A stretch of DNA of 64,000 nt from assembly GCF_009729415.1 (NCBI RefSeq), contig NZ_MPKW01000001.1, positions 62,001 through 126,000 on the forward strand. Direction: 5' to 3'. Position numbers and translations under genes: made by a program. Source of the stretch: Mycolicibacterium sp. CBMA 234 (GTDB taxonomy: Bacteria; Actinomycetota; Actinomycetes; Mycobacteriales; Mycobacteriaceae). The notes beneath the pieces were generated by a model. That model did no database searches and was not told the origin of the DNA. It worked only from the letters and a program-made list of their open reading frames with translations. Below, in pieces: positions 25,738 to 33,890 of this stretch (positions are counted from its first letter, which is position 1; each line of letters starts with the position of its first letter).

Positions 25738-26421
25738 TCACCAGCGTGCGGCGACGTTTGTCCCGATCTGGTTGGCGATCTTCACCGCGCTGTCGGCGGG
25801 ATTCGGGCTGCAGGTGTTGACGTCGATGATGATGTTGTTTCGGCGCGCCAGGGCGCGACCGCATATCCAACCGGGTGCGGCCGCGTCCTGTTCCGTCGAC
25901 AGCGTGCTGAGGGTGTCGTTAGCGTTGGTGATGGGCGCGACCGACCACCGCGACTGACTCTGGGTGTGGACGTAGTGCGTACACGCTGGCCACGCCTGTG
26001 CTGACGCGTTGAAGAAGTCCTGAGCCTTGTCCTGGGTCGGAAACAGCACCACGGCCTGCTTCAGGTAGTGGGTGAACTTGTCGCCGTCATTCATGCTCTG
26101 TTCGCGCTCGGCCCACGATCCCCTGTTGGCGTAGACCGTGGCTTCGGCCGGACCGTCGATCACCAGGCACTCGGGCGGCGTCAGCGAACCGCTGTTGTCC
26201 GACATCGCGGCAGCAGCACCGAGCACGGCCATTGCGGACGATCCCATGATCGCGTTCACCTGCTCGGTGTTGAGGAGCAGCGAATCCAGTTCTCGCTCGA
26301 CCAGTGGCCGGGCAACCATTGGCGGGGTGGTCACCGGCACCGCTTTGCCTGGCGTGCTCCCGCAGCCGGCGACCAGGATTCCAGCCACGGCGACGGTGAG
26401 CGTGGCAACTGATCTGCGCAT
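25738..26421 (-). CDS. Lipoprotein with PknH-type extracellular sensor domain
   Basis: The 227-residue protein has a signal peptide and lipobox LVAGC. The mature domain carries four Cys (PPECLV, WPACTHY, WICGRA, NTCSPN) in the spacing of the PknH C-terminal sensor fold, which has two disulfides. It probably binds a ligand outside the membrane; there is no kinase domain. The ATG at 26421 gives the right signal peptide. An inverted repeat lies about 70 bases upstream. It converges with the small secreted gene, leaving a three-base gap. Confidence 0.82.
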   Translation of the reverse strand: MRRSVATLTVAVAGILVAGCGSTPGKAVPVTTPPMVARPLVERELDSLLLNTEQVNAIMGSSAMAVLGAAAAMSDNSGSLTPPECLVIDGPAEATVYANRGSWAEREQSMNDGDKFTHYLKQAVVLFPTQDKAQDFFNASAQAWPACTHYVHTQSQSRWSVAPITNANDTLSTLSTEQDAAAPGWICGRALARRNNIIIDVNTCSPNPADSAVKIANQIGTNVAARW

Positions 26422-26487
26422 GTAATCCTCCCGTCGCGGCAGCACCGACCAACCGACGTGCGACGCTGTCCTCCTCAGCGCCGCACT

Positions 26488-26506
26488 GCAACATTCATAT
26501 TGTTGC
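26488..26506. promoter_or_regulatory. Inverted repeat GCAACA-N7-TGTTGC
   Basis: Perfect 6-base arms in the upstream region of the PknH-sensor-like lipoprotein gene (minus strand), overlapping the area where TTGACG occurs on the minus strand. Candidate operator; binding protein unknown. Confidence 0.4.
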
Positions 26507-26605
26507 GTCAATTGAGTTCGGTGCCGCCTTGGTTCGACGGTGTTTCGCGGTAACGATGAACGATGTACTTGATAACAGGTTCAGCGCGAAACCGCAGTGC
26601 GGAGA

Positions 26606-27265
26606 TCAGTTGGACACATCGAGGATCTTAATCGCGAAGACCAGCGAGTCACCCTTCTCAATACCCGCGCTGGGCTGGCCATCGGGGTAACCGTCGGCAG
26701 ACGTCATCGCGACCGCAACCGTGGACCCGACCTTCTGTCCCGCGATGGCCTTCTGGAAGCCGGGCACGACGCGCGTGAGCGAGAACGTCGCCGGGGTGCC
26801 GCGGTCATAGGCGCTGTCGAACTTCGATCCGTCACGACCATTGAAGCCTGCGTAGCAAACCGACACCGTGGCGGTTTCGGGGACGACGGGTCCGGTGCCG
26901 GCCTGCAGCGTGTGCACCTCGGTCTGGTGGACGCTGAACGGTCCCTTAACGGTGACGACGGGCGCTGCGGTGGCAGTCGAACCGGTCACGGCGACGCTGC
27001 CGGTGGCCCCGTTCAGCGTCCACTCCGGCGTGCCGCCGCTCGGCGCTTCAGTCGTCGGGCAGGTCCGCTCGGCCGCGGTGGCGGTCGCGGCGTTGTCCAT
27101 GGGGGTGACCGAGGAGGGGGTCGTCGTCACGAGCGGCGCCTGCGTCGTCGTCGCGGCCGCCGGTTTGGTGTCGGATCCGCACCCGGTCAGGGTCACCGCG
27201 AGCGACGCGGCGGCAGCTGCCAGGGCAACGGAGGAGGAAACACGGGAGAAGTTCACGGTCGTCAC
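26606..27265 (-). CDS. FKBP-type peptidyl-prolyl isomerase lipoprotein
   Basis: The 219-residue protein has a signal peptide with lipobox TLTGC, a Thr/Ala/Pro-rich spacer of about 75 residues, then an FKBP domain with VSVCYAGFNGRDGSKFDSAY, VVPGFQKAIAGQKVGS and a C-terminal DSLVFAIKILDV. It should help fold exported proteins at the cell surface. Start is GTG; a second in-frame GTG lies three codons inside. Confidence 0.85.
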   Translation of the reverse strand: MTTVNFSRVSSSVALAAAAASLAVTLTGCGSDTKPAAATTTQAPLVTTTPSSVTPMDNAATATAAERTCPTTEAPSGGTPEWTLNGATGSVAVTGSTATAAPVVTVKGPFSVHQTEVHTLQAGTGPVVPETATVSVCYAGFNGRDGSKFDSAYDRGTPATFSLTRVVPGFQKAIAGQKVGSTVAVAMTSADGYPDGQPSAGIEKGDSLVFAIKILDVSN

Positions 27266-27291
27266 GCTACCGGGGCACGACCCGCGTGGCG

Positions 27292-27900
27292 CTATTGCAA
27301 GCTGCGCAGAACGGCCACCAAGAAGTCCGAGCCGTCGCTGAAGGGGTGGAGATCCCAGGTGGACAGCAGCAGATCAGGCGGCAGCCCAGCTTCGGTGGCG
27401 TCGTCGAAGAACTGGCTGAACTCGTAGTCGCGACCAGCGCCGAAGCCGATCACGGCACGGCCGTCGTCAGCCAGGTGGGCCTTTAGCCGGGATAGCACCT
27501 GCACCCGCGTGCTCGGGGCGACGAACGTCATCACGTTGCCGGCCGACACGATCAGGTCGAATGGCTCGGGAATGCCGCGGGCGGGCAAGTCGAGCTCTGC
27601 GAGATCGCCTACCAGCCACTGTGGGCCGGGGTGGTCCTGCTCGGCTGCCGCGATGAGTTCCGGATCGACATCGACGCCGACCACGTCGTGCCCGGCAGCC
27701 GCGAGGTACCCGCCGATCCGACCCGGGCCGCAGCCGGCGTCGAGGATCCGCGCGCCGCGCGCGGCCATCGCATCGATGAGCCGGGCTTCGCCGACCAAGT
27801 CCTCACCGGCGCGAGCCAGGGCGCGGAAGCGCTCGATGTACCACTGCGAGTGGCCGGGATCGGCGGCAACCTTCTGCATCCATAGGCTCTGCTCGGTCAT
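27292..27900 (-). CDS. Class I SAM-dependent methyltransferase
   Basis: The 202-residue protein has motif I ILDAGCGPGRIGGYLA and the acidic VVGVDVDPELIAAA after it. The substrate is unknown. The ATG lies only two bases after a hairpin (27903-27922) and has no clear Shine-Dalgarno sequence. The DUF4436 gene lies just upstream, 28 bases away, in the same direction. Confidence 0.85.
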   Translation of the reverse strand: MTEQSLWMQKVAADPGHSQWYIERFRALARAGEDLVGEARLIDAMAARGARILDAGCGPGRIGGYLAAAGHDVVGVDVDPELIAAAEQDHPGPQWLVGDLAELDLPARGIPEPFDLIVSAGNVMTFVAPSTRVQVLSRLKAHLADDGRAVIGFGAGRDYEFSQFFDDATEAGLPPDLLLSTWDLHPFSDGSDFLVAVLRSLQ

Positions 27901-27902
27901 CT

Positions 27903-27922
27903 GCCCATTGTTGCAAATGGGC
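27903..27922 (-). promoter_or_regulatory. Hairpin directly before the methyltransferase start
   Basis: GCCCATT pairs with AATGGGC (7-base stem, 6-base loop) and ends two bases before the ATG at 27900, in the place of a ribosome site. It may end transcription of the upstream DUF4436 gene or affect translation of the methyltransferase. Confidence 0.35.
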
Positions 27923-27928
27923 GGCAGC

Positions 27929-28774
27929 TCAGGCTTTTTGGTGGGGCTCTGGTGCCAGGTGCCGCCACCAGAGGGTGATGTACAAACTCATCGAGGCAAC
28001 CAAGGTCACGATCACCCAGAGCACGATGGATACGTCGATCCAGGTACCGATGGGGGGTGCGTCGGGCAGCGCATTGCGTAGCGGCACCACCGCGAAAAGC
28101 AGTGCGGCAAACCACGTCGTCATAGGTGGCTGAAATCTGCGGCGGTTGCGTGCGGTCTGGATGGCGACGACCGCGCCCAACACGGCGATAGTGACGAGTG
28201 CGCCGACGATGACTGCGGCGAACGCTGCCGTGCTCGGTGATCGCCGCGTATTCACGCGATAGATGCCGTGTGCGCTATTGCGGTCAGTCGGGATGTGGAA
28301 CATCCAGCCCGCGACCCGGTCGTAGAACGCGGGCGCGACGCGGATGGGTACGTGCGATCCGCCGCGGAACAATTCGACGGTGATCGGGCCCGATTGATAG
28401 TGGTCGAACGGATAGTTGCCCTGGTCGCCGGACAGGATCAGCGCGACCGGAAAGACGTCGGGCACCATCCCTTTCGACCAGGTGCGCCGGGTGGGTGTCA
28501 CCGCGGATTGGACTGCGACGCTGAGGTCATCGGTGAGGGCGTGCGTCATCGGGTCCAGCAGTTCAGAACCAGGCACCACGCTGACGTTGGCGACCATGTC
28601 GCCCTTGACCGCATGGACTTCATTCAGGTCGATGGTGACGGTGGTGCCGTCGGCTGTTGGCTTCGGTGCGCTCACACGGCTGGGGCGCCCCAGTCCGGTG
28701 CTGGCATACAGCGCGATCGTCGTGACATACACCGCGACGACGATCGCCAGACCGGCGATTATCCGCACCCTCAT
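27929..28774 (-). CDS. DUF4436 family membrane protein
   Basis: The 281-residue protein has an N-terminal membrane segment (IIAGLAIVVAVYVTTIALY), an extracytoplasmic beta-rich domain of about 150 residues, and three C-terminal membrane segments, the last ending WWRHLAPEP. The arrangement and NYPFDHYQSG segment match the mycobacterial DUF4436 family. ATG at 28774 is preferred over TTG at 28777 and has GGGAGAGG nearby. Its function is unknown. Confidence 0.75.
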   Translation of the reverse strand: MRVRIIAGLAIVVAVYVTTIALYASTGLGRPSRVSAPKPTADGTTVTIDLNEVHAVKGDMVANVSVVPGSELLDPMTHALTDDLSVAVQSAVTPTRRTWSKGMVPDVFPVALILSGDQGNYPFDHYQSGPITVELFRGGSHVPIRVAPAFYDRVAGWMFHIPTDRNSAHGIYRVNTRRSPSTAAFAAVIVGALVTIAVLGAVVAIQTARNRRRFQPPMTTWFAALLFAVVPLRNALPDAPPIGTWIDVSIVLWVIVTLVASMSLYITLWWRHLAPEPHQKA

Positions 28775-29042
28775 CAATGACCTCTCCCACCGAACTGACA
28801 GGAGTGTAAATTACCGCGAAGTCTCGGTTTATCAGATTGCTTCGAGTTCGCGTGGCACCGCTATCGGCGCGACGCCGTCGCTGCATTCGAAAAGCGTTGC
28901 GAAGCAACGGTCCATGATCGCTCCGTGCTGTCGGTCACGAAGCTGGCCGACGGTGCGGAATTTCAGCCGTTTGGCTGAGGCGCAGGCCACTCCGTAGTGA
29001 TGTGATCGAAGCCGGTAAGTCGGCCAGTAAGGAGGACACACC

Positions 29043-29606
29043 ATGGCCGCCACGATGAAGCTCGCGCACTTCGTGTTGCAAACGGGGCAGCGGATGGCGC
29101 TGCGCGACTGGTATGCAACGGTTCTCGACGCTCACGTCGTCTACGAGAACGAGTTCATGTCGCTGCTGACCTTCGATGAGGAACACCACCGCGTCGGCAT
29201 CGTGGAGCTACCGGATCCCATTGCGCGCACCGCGATGACGGTCGGGCTGGCACATACGGCGTACACCTTCCCGGATCTGGCTGCGTTGTTGCGCAAGCAC
29301 GAAGCCTTGGCGAAAGTCGGGATCCGGCCGCACGTGCCGGTGCAGCACGGTCCGACAACTTCGATCTACTACCGCGATCCGGACGGTAACACCGTGGAAT
29401 TGCAGGTCGACAACTTCGCAACTCCTGAGGCGGCGACGGCCTACTTCGACAGCGACGAGTTCCGGGCCGACCCATTCGGACCATCCTTCGACCCAGACGC
29501 GATGCTCGGTGCCTTGCGTGCCGGAACGCCGGTTTCCGATCTACTCACTCGCAAGTGGGCGCGAACCTGTGCTCAGCTGAACGTCCCGGAACTACTGCTC
29601 AACTGA
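29043..29606 (+). CDS. VOC-family dioxygenase-like protein
   Basis: The 187-residue protein begins with LAHFVLQTGQRMALRDWY, the first beta-alpha-beta unit of the vicinal-oxygen-chelate fold, and ends the domain with YYRDPDGNTVELQ, carrying a metal-binding Glu; a His lies in the first strand and another in LAHTAY. It resembles ring-cleavage dioxygenases of biphenyl/catechol type. An excellent AAGGAGG precedes the ATG. Its last 15 bases overlap the convergent LLM gene. Confidence 0.8.
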   Translation: MAATMKLAHFVLQTGQRMALRDWYATVLDAHVVYENEFMSLLTFDEEHHRVGIVELPDPIARTAMTVGLAHTAYTFPDLAALLRKHEALAKVGIRPHVPVQHGPTTSIYYRDPDGNTVELQVDNFATPEAATAYFDSDEFRADPFGPSFDPDAMLGALRAGTPVSDLLTRKWARTCAQLNVPELLLN

Positions 29607-30629
29607 CCGCATTCCGGTATTCGACAGGCTCCGCGCGATCTCGCCGTACCGTTCGAGTCGGTCCGCTCCGCCGAGGGCGTTGTACAGCACGATGCGCGTG
29701 GCGATGTCGCCATATTTGGCAATCAGTTTGTCTGTCAAGGCATCCCACGTCGATTCGGTGGCGAAGGCGGCGATGTGGTCGTCGGTGATCTGCGCCATCA
29801 TGCCCGCCATGTCGCCGGCCTTCTGCTTCTCCCGCAGCCGTGCAGTGGTTCCGTCGAAACCCGCCTCGTCCCAGATGAACGCGTAGTTCGGCGTGCTGCC
29901 GTAGAAGCTCATGCTGGCCCGCACGAATTCGCGTTCGTTGTGGCGTTCCTCATCGGTGTCGCCGACGATCGTCATAGCGGGGATGATCGTGTCGATATCG
30001 GCAGGACTGCGTCCTGCTTTCGCTGCGCCGGCCGCCACATTGGGCAGGACGTGGCGCGCGACGTAGCCCGGTTCGCCGAGTGGGTGGATGTGCACGCCGT
30101 CGGCGACCTCGCCCGCCATGCGCAGCATCCACGGATTGACCGCAGCGATATCGACTTTGGGGTCGGGCGCATCGATGGGCCCGGGGCTCCATTGTGGGGT
30201 GATGAAGTCGAGGTCGTAGAAATCGCCGTGATGATCGAGCTTGCCGGTCCGAAACGCGATGAAACAGGCCTTGACCGCGCGGACGTAGTCGCGCAGACGT
30301 GGGCCGGGCTGTTCGAACGCCATGCCGTAGCGGCGCACCACGTGCGTTCGGACCTGGGTGCCGATGCCGAGCCGGAACCTACCGCCGGTGGCCTCCTGGA
30401 GCTCCCACGCTGACGCCGCAGTGACGAACGGGCTGCGTGGAAAGGCAACGGCGACACCGGTTGACAGCTCAAGGCCGGGGGCGGCCTGCGATGCCACGGC
30501 TGCGCTGAGATACGCGGTCCGACCCGTTTCAGTGAGCAACAATCCAGAGAATCCGGCGGCCTGGGCGCGGCGGGCGAGCGCGCCCATCTGAGCTAATGGC
30601 TGGGGGAGCGTCATCACGTCGACGTGCAC
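29592..30629 (-). CDS. LLM-class F420-dependent oxidoreductase
   Basis: The 345-residue flavin-fold enzyme begins VHVDVMTLPQPLAQM; the GTG at 30629 is chosen because the reading further upstream runs antisense into the 13E12 gene. The (beta/alpha)8 features include GFSGLLLTETGR, GGRFRLGIGTQVR and EVADGVHIHPLGEP. F420-dependent enzymes of this class carry out hydride transfer on varied substrates; mycobacteria have many. The substrate is unknown. Confidence 0.82.
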   Translation of the reverse strand: MHVDVMTLPQPLAQMGALARRAQAAGFSGLLLTETGRTAYLSAAVASQAAPGLELSTGVAVAFPRSPFVTAASAWELQEATGGRFRLGIGTQVRTHVVRRYGMAFEQPGPRLRDYVRAVKACFIAFRTGKLDHHGDFYDLDFITPQWSPGPIDAPDPKVDIAAVNPWMLRMAGEVADGVHIHPLGEPGYVARHVLPNVAAGAAKAGRSPADIDTIIPAMTIVGDTDEERHNEREFVRASMSFYGSTPNYAFIWDEAGFDGTTARLREKQKAGDMAGMMAQITDDHIAAFATESTWDALTDKLIAKYGDIATRIVLYNALGGADRLERYGEIARSLSNTGMRSVEQ

Positions 30630-30683
30630 GCCTGCAGCGTACGGCGATTGCGGCAACCTATGGCGTAAGTCAGTGGAGTGCGA

Positions 30684-30704
30684 TAGAATCGAACACGTGT
30701 TCGA
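30684..30704 (+). promoter_or_regulatory. LexA SOS box and -10 box of the 13E12 gene
   Basis: TAGAAT (30684-30689) is a -10 box; TCGAACACGTGTTCGA (30689-30704) is a perfect mycobacterial LexA box (TCGAAC-N4-GTTCGA). The box covers both the expected transcription start and the GTG at 30697, so LexA should block initiation directly until DNA damage. Confidence 0.85.
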
Positions 30705-31968
30705 AGTGTTGGCGGAAATTGATCCCGAGGCCGATGAGGCGGCCTTGCTGGGTCGCATCGCTGAACTCGAACGCATGAAGGCGGCCGCGGCGGCGGGGCA
30801 GGCGCGTGCGGCGGCAGCGCTGGAAGCCCGCCGAGTGGCGGCCGCCCGTGCGGGTGGGGCGCGGGTGTCGCGTGCGGCGTTGGGTTCTGAGGTGGGTTTG
30901 GCGCGGCGGGAGTCGCCGCATCGGGGCGAATGTGTGATGGCGATGGCCCGAATGCTGGTGGACATGCCGTGCACATTGGCGGCGCTGGAATCGGGGGTGC
31001 TTTCCGAGCGCCGGGCCGAGTTGATCACGAAAGAGGCGGCGTGCCTGTCTGCGCTGGACCGTGCCTTGTCGGATGTCGAATTGTGTGGGGACCCGGCCAC
31101 TTTGGAGGGTTTGGGCAACTCCGAGATTTCCGGGGAGGCCGCGCGGATTGCGTATCAATTGGATCAGCAAGCTGTGCTGGACAAAATTCGGCGGGCGCGG
31201 GCTGAGCGGCACGTGCGGTTCCGGGTGGCCCGTGACGGCATGTTGTCGATGACGGTGCTGCTGCCCGCCCCGCAAGGCCAGGCCGTGCGCGAATCGTTGG
31301 TACAAGGGGCAGCCACGGTCGTTTCGGCAGGGGTGGACCGCGGCCGTCAGCAGATCATGGCTGATTTGGTGGTCGAGCGGGTCACTGGCCGCAACCCGGT
31401 CGAGGCGCCGGTGCCGGTGACGGTGAACCTGGTGCTCTCGGACGAGACGCTGCTGACCGGTGGCGAGGAACCCGCCCTTTTGGAGGGGTATGGGCCGATT
31501 CCGGCCGCGGTGGCCCGGGACCTGGTGCTCGCTGCGGCGGTCGATGAGAAGGCTGGGGCGGCGCTGCGGCGGTTATATGCCCAGCCCGGGACGAACAAGC
31601 TGGTCGCGATGGAATCCAAGGCCCGGGCGTTTCCGAAAGCGCTCGCGAAGTTCATTGCATTACGGGACCAGATCTGTCGGACCCCGTACTGCAACGCCCG
31701 GATTCGGCACACTGACCACATCGCCCCGCACGCCAAGAGTGGACCGACCAGTGTGCGAAACGGTGACGGCTTGTGTGAGCACTGCAATTACGTCAAAGAA
31801 GAGCCCGGTTGGCAGGCCGCGGCGAGCTATGACCGGTACGGCCGGCACACCATCGAACTGACCACGCCGTCCGGGGCGGTGTATACCTCGACTGCGCCAC
31901 CGTCGCCGGAGGGGCTGCGCATCTTCACCCGCGATGTCCACATCGCGCGGATCAAACCGGCCGCCTAG
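30697..31968 (+). CDS. 13E12-family DUF222/HNH endonuclease-domain protein
   Basis: The 423-residue protein has a long Ala-rich helical DUF222 region, then an HNH module with CRTPYCNARIRHTDHIAPH and GLCEHCNYVKE near the end. Such 13E12-repeat proteins are multi-copy in mycobacteria and several are known to be LexA-regulated. The GTG at 30697 is chosen over an in-frame GTG at 30673 because the -10 box at 30684-30689 puts the transcription start on it, giving a leaderless message; this start lies inside the SOS box. Nuclease activity is not shown by sequence alone. Confidence 0.88.
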   Translation: MFEVLAEIDPEADEAALLGRIAELERMKAAAAAGQARAAAALEARRVAAARAGGARVSRAALGSEVGLARRESPHRGECVMAMARMLVDMPCTLAALESGVLSERRAELITKEAACLSALDRALSDVELCGDPATLEGLGNSEISGEAARIAYQLDQQAVLDKIRRARAERHVRFRVARDGMLSMTVLLPAPQGQAVRESLVQGAATVVSAGVDRGRQQIMADLVVERVTGRNPVEAPVPVTVNLVLSDETLLTGGEEPALLEGYGPIPAAVARDLVLAAAVDEKAGAALRRLYAQPGTNKLVAMESKARAFPKALAKFIALRDQICRTPYCNARIRHTDHIAPHAKSGPTSVRNGDGLCEHCNYVKEEPGWQAAASYDRYGRHTIELTTPSGAVYTSTAPPSPEGLRIFTRDVHIARIKPAA

Positions 31969-32014
31969 TGGCAAGATCGTCAGGCTGCTAACGCTGACGA
32001 GAGCGAGAACATCG

Positions 32015-32386
32015 ATGACCGATACAGCGCCGGACGTTCCGCCATGTCCCGAGTGCGCGAGCGAATACTGCTACGAATCTGGCGGGCTGTATACCTGCCC
32101 GATGTGTGGTCACGAATGGGCTGCCGCGGACAGTGGCGAATCCGACTCCGAAGGCGGCCAAGTCGTGAAAGATGCTGTGGGTAACGTGCTTGCTGACGGC
32201 GACACGGTCACTCTGGTCAAGAGCGTCAAGGTGTCTGGTGGAGGGGGAGGCGCCATCAAGGTCGGCACCAAAGTCCGTGGTATCACGCTCATCACCGACG
32301 GAGTCGGTGACCACGACATTGACGCGAACGTGCCCGGTTTCGGTCGTTTGCAGCTTAAATCGAGCGTCGTCAAAAAGTCGTCCTGA
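32015..32386 (+). CDS. Zinc-ribbon YjdM/PhnA-like protein
   Basis: The 123-residue protein has an N-terminal zinc ribbon (CPECASEYCYESG and CPMCGHEW) followed by a compact beta-rich domain with VVKDAVGNVLADGDTVTLVKS, as in the YjdM family formerly called PhnA. It is not a phosphonoacetate hydrolase and its function is unclear. ATG at 32015 gives the normal family length. Confidence 0.88.
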   Translation: MTDTAPDVPPCPECASEYCYESGGLYTCPMCGHEWAAADSGESDSEGGQVVKDAVGNVLADGDTVTLVKSVKVSGGGGGAIKVGTKVRGITLITDGVGDHDIDANVPGFGRLQLKSSVVKKSS

Positions 32387-32410
32387 TCATTCACGAGGGA
32401 GGTTGACGCC

Positions 32411-33397
32411 ATGCGCGTTCTGGTTACGGGTGGTACCGGATTTGTCGGCGGCTGGAGTGCGAAAGCTATTGCCGACAAGGGACATTCGGTCCGGTTCCTG
32501 GTACGCAACCCCGCACGGCTGGAGACCAGCGTCGCCAAGTTGGGGGTCGACGTCTCTGACCATGCGGTCGGCGATATCACCGACCGCGATTCGGTGTTGC
32601 GCGCACTCGAAGGGTGCGACGCCGTCCTGCACGCGGCGGCGCTCGTAGCCACTGATCCCAGCCAAACTGCGCAGATGTTGGCCACCAATATGGACGGTGC
32701 GCGCAACGTTCTCGGCGGCGCGGCCGAGTTGGGCCTCGACCCGATCATCCACGTGTCGAGCATTACCGCGCTGTTCAACCCCGACGTCGAAGTGCTCGAG
32801 GCGGACCTGCCGGTGTTCGGCGGCACCGACGGATACGGACGGTCCAAAGCACAGGTTGAGATTTACGCACGAGGCATGCAGGACGCCGGTGCGCCGGTGA
32901 ACATCACCTACCCCGGCATGGTCATGGGCCCGCCGGTCGGCAACCAGTTCGGTGAAGCCGGCGAGGGCGTCTCCCAGGCACTTCAACTCGGCGCGATTCC
33001 CGGTCGCAGCGCCGCCTGGACCGTGGTCGACGGCCGTGATCTGGCCGACCTGCACGCCGCGCTGCTCGAGCCGGGCCGTGGCCCGCGACGCTATATGGCT
33101 GGCGGCCACCGCATTCCGGTCGACGAGCTTGCGAAGCTGCTGACCGAAGTCGGCGACAAGACCATGCTGTCCGTGCCGGTCCCCGACACCGTGCTGCGGA
33201 TGGCCGGGCAGGTGCTCGATCGGCTGGGTCCGTTCCTGCCGTTCCAGACACCCTTCACCGAAGCCGGCATGCAGTACTACACCCAGATGCCGGCGTCGGA
33301 CGATACGCCCAGCGAGCGCGACCTCGGCATCACCTACCGTGATCCGCGCATCACCCTCGCCGACACCGTCGCGGGCCTTCGCGAGCTTGATCGCTGA
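32411..33397 (+). CDS. NAD(P)-dependent epimerase/dehydratase (extended SDR)
   Basis: The 328-residue enzyme has the nucleotide motif GGTGFVGGW at the N-terminus, HAAALVA, and the catalytic YGRSK (YxxxK) near residue 140. It resembles 3-beta-hydroxysteroid dehydrogenase or dihydroflavonol-reductase-like enzymes; the substrate is unknown. GAGGGAGG precedes the ATG. It lies 24 bases after the YjdM-like gene, so the two may be cotranscribed. Confidence 0.85.
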   Translation: MRVLVTGGTGFVGGWSAKAIADKGHSVRFLVRNPARLETSVAKLGVDVSDHAVGDITDRDSVLRALEGCDAVLHAAALVATDPSQTAQMLATNMDGARNVLGGAAELGLDPIIHVSSITALFNPDVEVLEADLPVFGGTDGYGRSKAQVEIYARGMQDAGAPVNITYPGMVMGPPVGNQFGEAGEGVSQALQLGAIPGRSAAWTVVDGRDLADLHAALLEPGRGPRRYMAGGHRIPVDELAKLLTEVGDKTMLSVPVPDTVLRMAGQVLDRLGPFLPFQTPFTEAGMQYYTQMPASDDTPSERDLGITYRDPRITLADTVAGLRELDR

Positions 33398-33405
33398 GTC
33401 GAAAA

Positions 33406-33840
33406 TTGGCTTCAGTCAAGCAGTTTCAAGTCACGTTCGACTGTGCAGTGCCCGAACGCGTCGCCCGGTTCTGGTGCGACGTGTTGGGGTACGTCGTACC
33501 TGCACCGCCGCCGGGGTTCGCGTCGTGGGACGACTTCGACCGGTCTCTGCCACCCGAGCATCAGGGGTCGGCGTTCGCCTGCGTGGATCCCGCCGGCGTC
33601 GGTCCGCGGCTGTTCTTCCAGCGCGTGCCGGAAGACAAGGTCGTCAAGAATCGGGTGCATCTCGACGTCCGGGTTGGTAGCGGACTGGTGGGAGATGAGC
33701 GCCTCGCCGCACTTGAGGCCGAGTGTGCGCGACTGGTCGCGCTCGGCGCGGCCCGCGTGCGTTTGCTTTCCGCCGACGGCATCAACGAGTCGTGCATGGT
33801 CATGCACGACGTCGAGGGCAACGAGTTCTGTCTGGACTGA
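33406..33840 (+). CDS. VOC/glyoxalase-like domain protein
   Basis: The 144-residue single-domain protein has FDCAVPERVARFWCDVLGY at the start and HDVEGNEFCLD at the end, the two halves of a glyoxalase-like fold; NRVHLDVRVG lies between. Actinobacteria have many such proteins, mostly without known substrate. Start is TTG eight bases after the SDR stop, implying cotranscription. Confidence 0.78.
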   Translation: MASVKQFQVTFDCAVPERVARFWCDVLGYVVPAPPPGFASWDDFDRSLPPEHQGSAFACVDPAGVGPRLFFQRVPEDKVVKNRVHLDVRVGSGLVGDERLAALEAECARLVALGAARVRLLSADGINESCMVMHDVEGNEFCLD

Positions 33841-33890
33841 ACAGGGCCTCACGTTCTGCCAATGCCAGGATCTCCTGATAGCTTCCTGCG

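Noticed and set aside
28832..29053. Possible 73-codon minus-strand gene in the gap before the VOC gene
   Set aside because: No ribosome site, no recognised motif and overlaps the start of the VOC gene with its strong Shine-Dalgarno; treated as chance.
29592..31118. 508-codon frame extending the LLM oxidoreductase
   Set aside because: The upstream part is antisense to the 13E12 gene; the enzyme fold begins at VHVDVM (30629).
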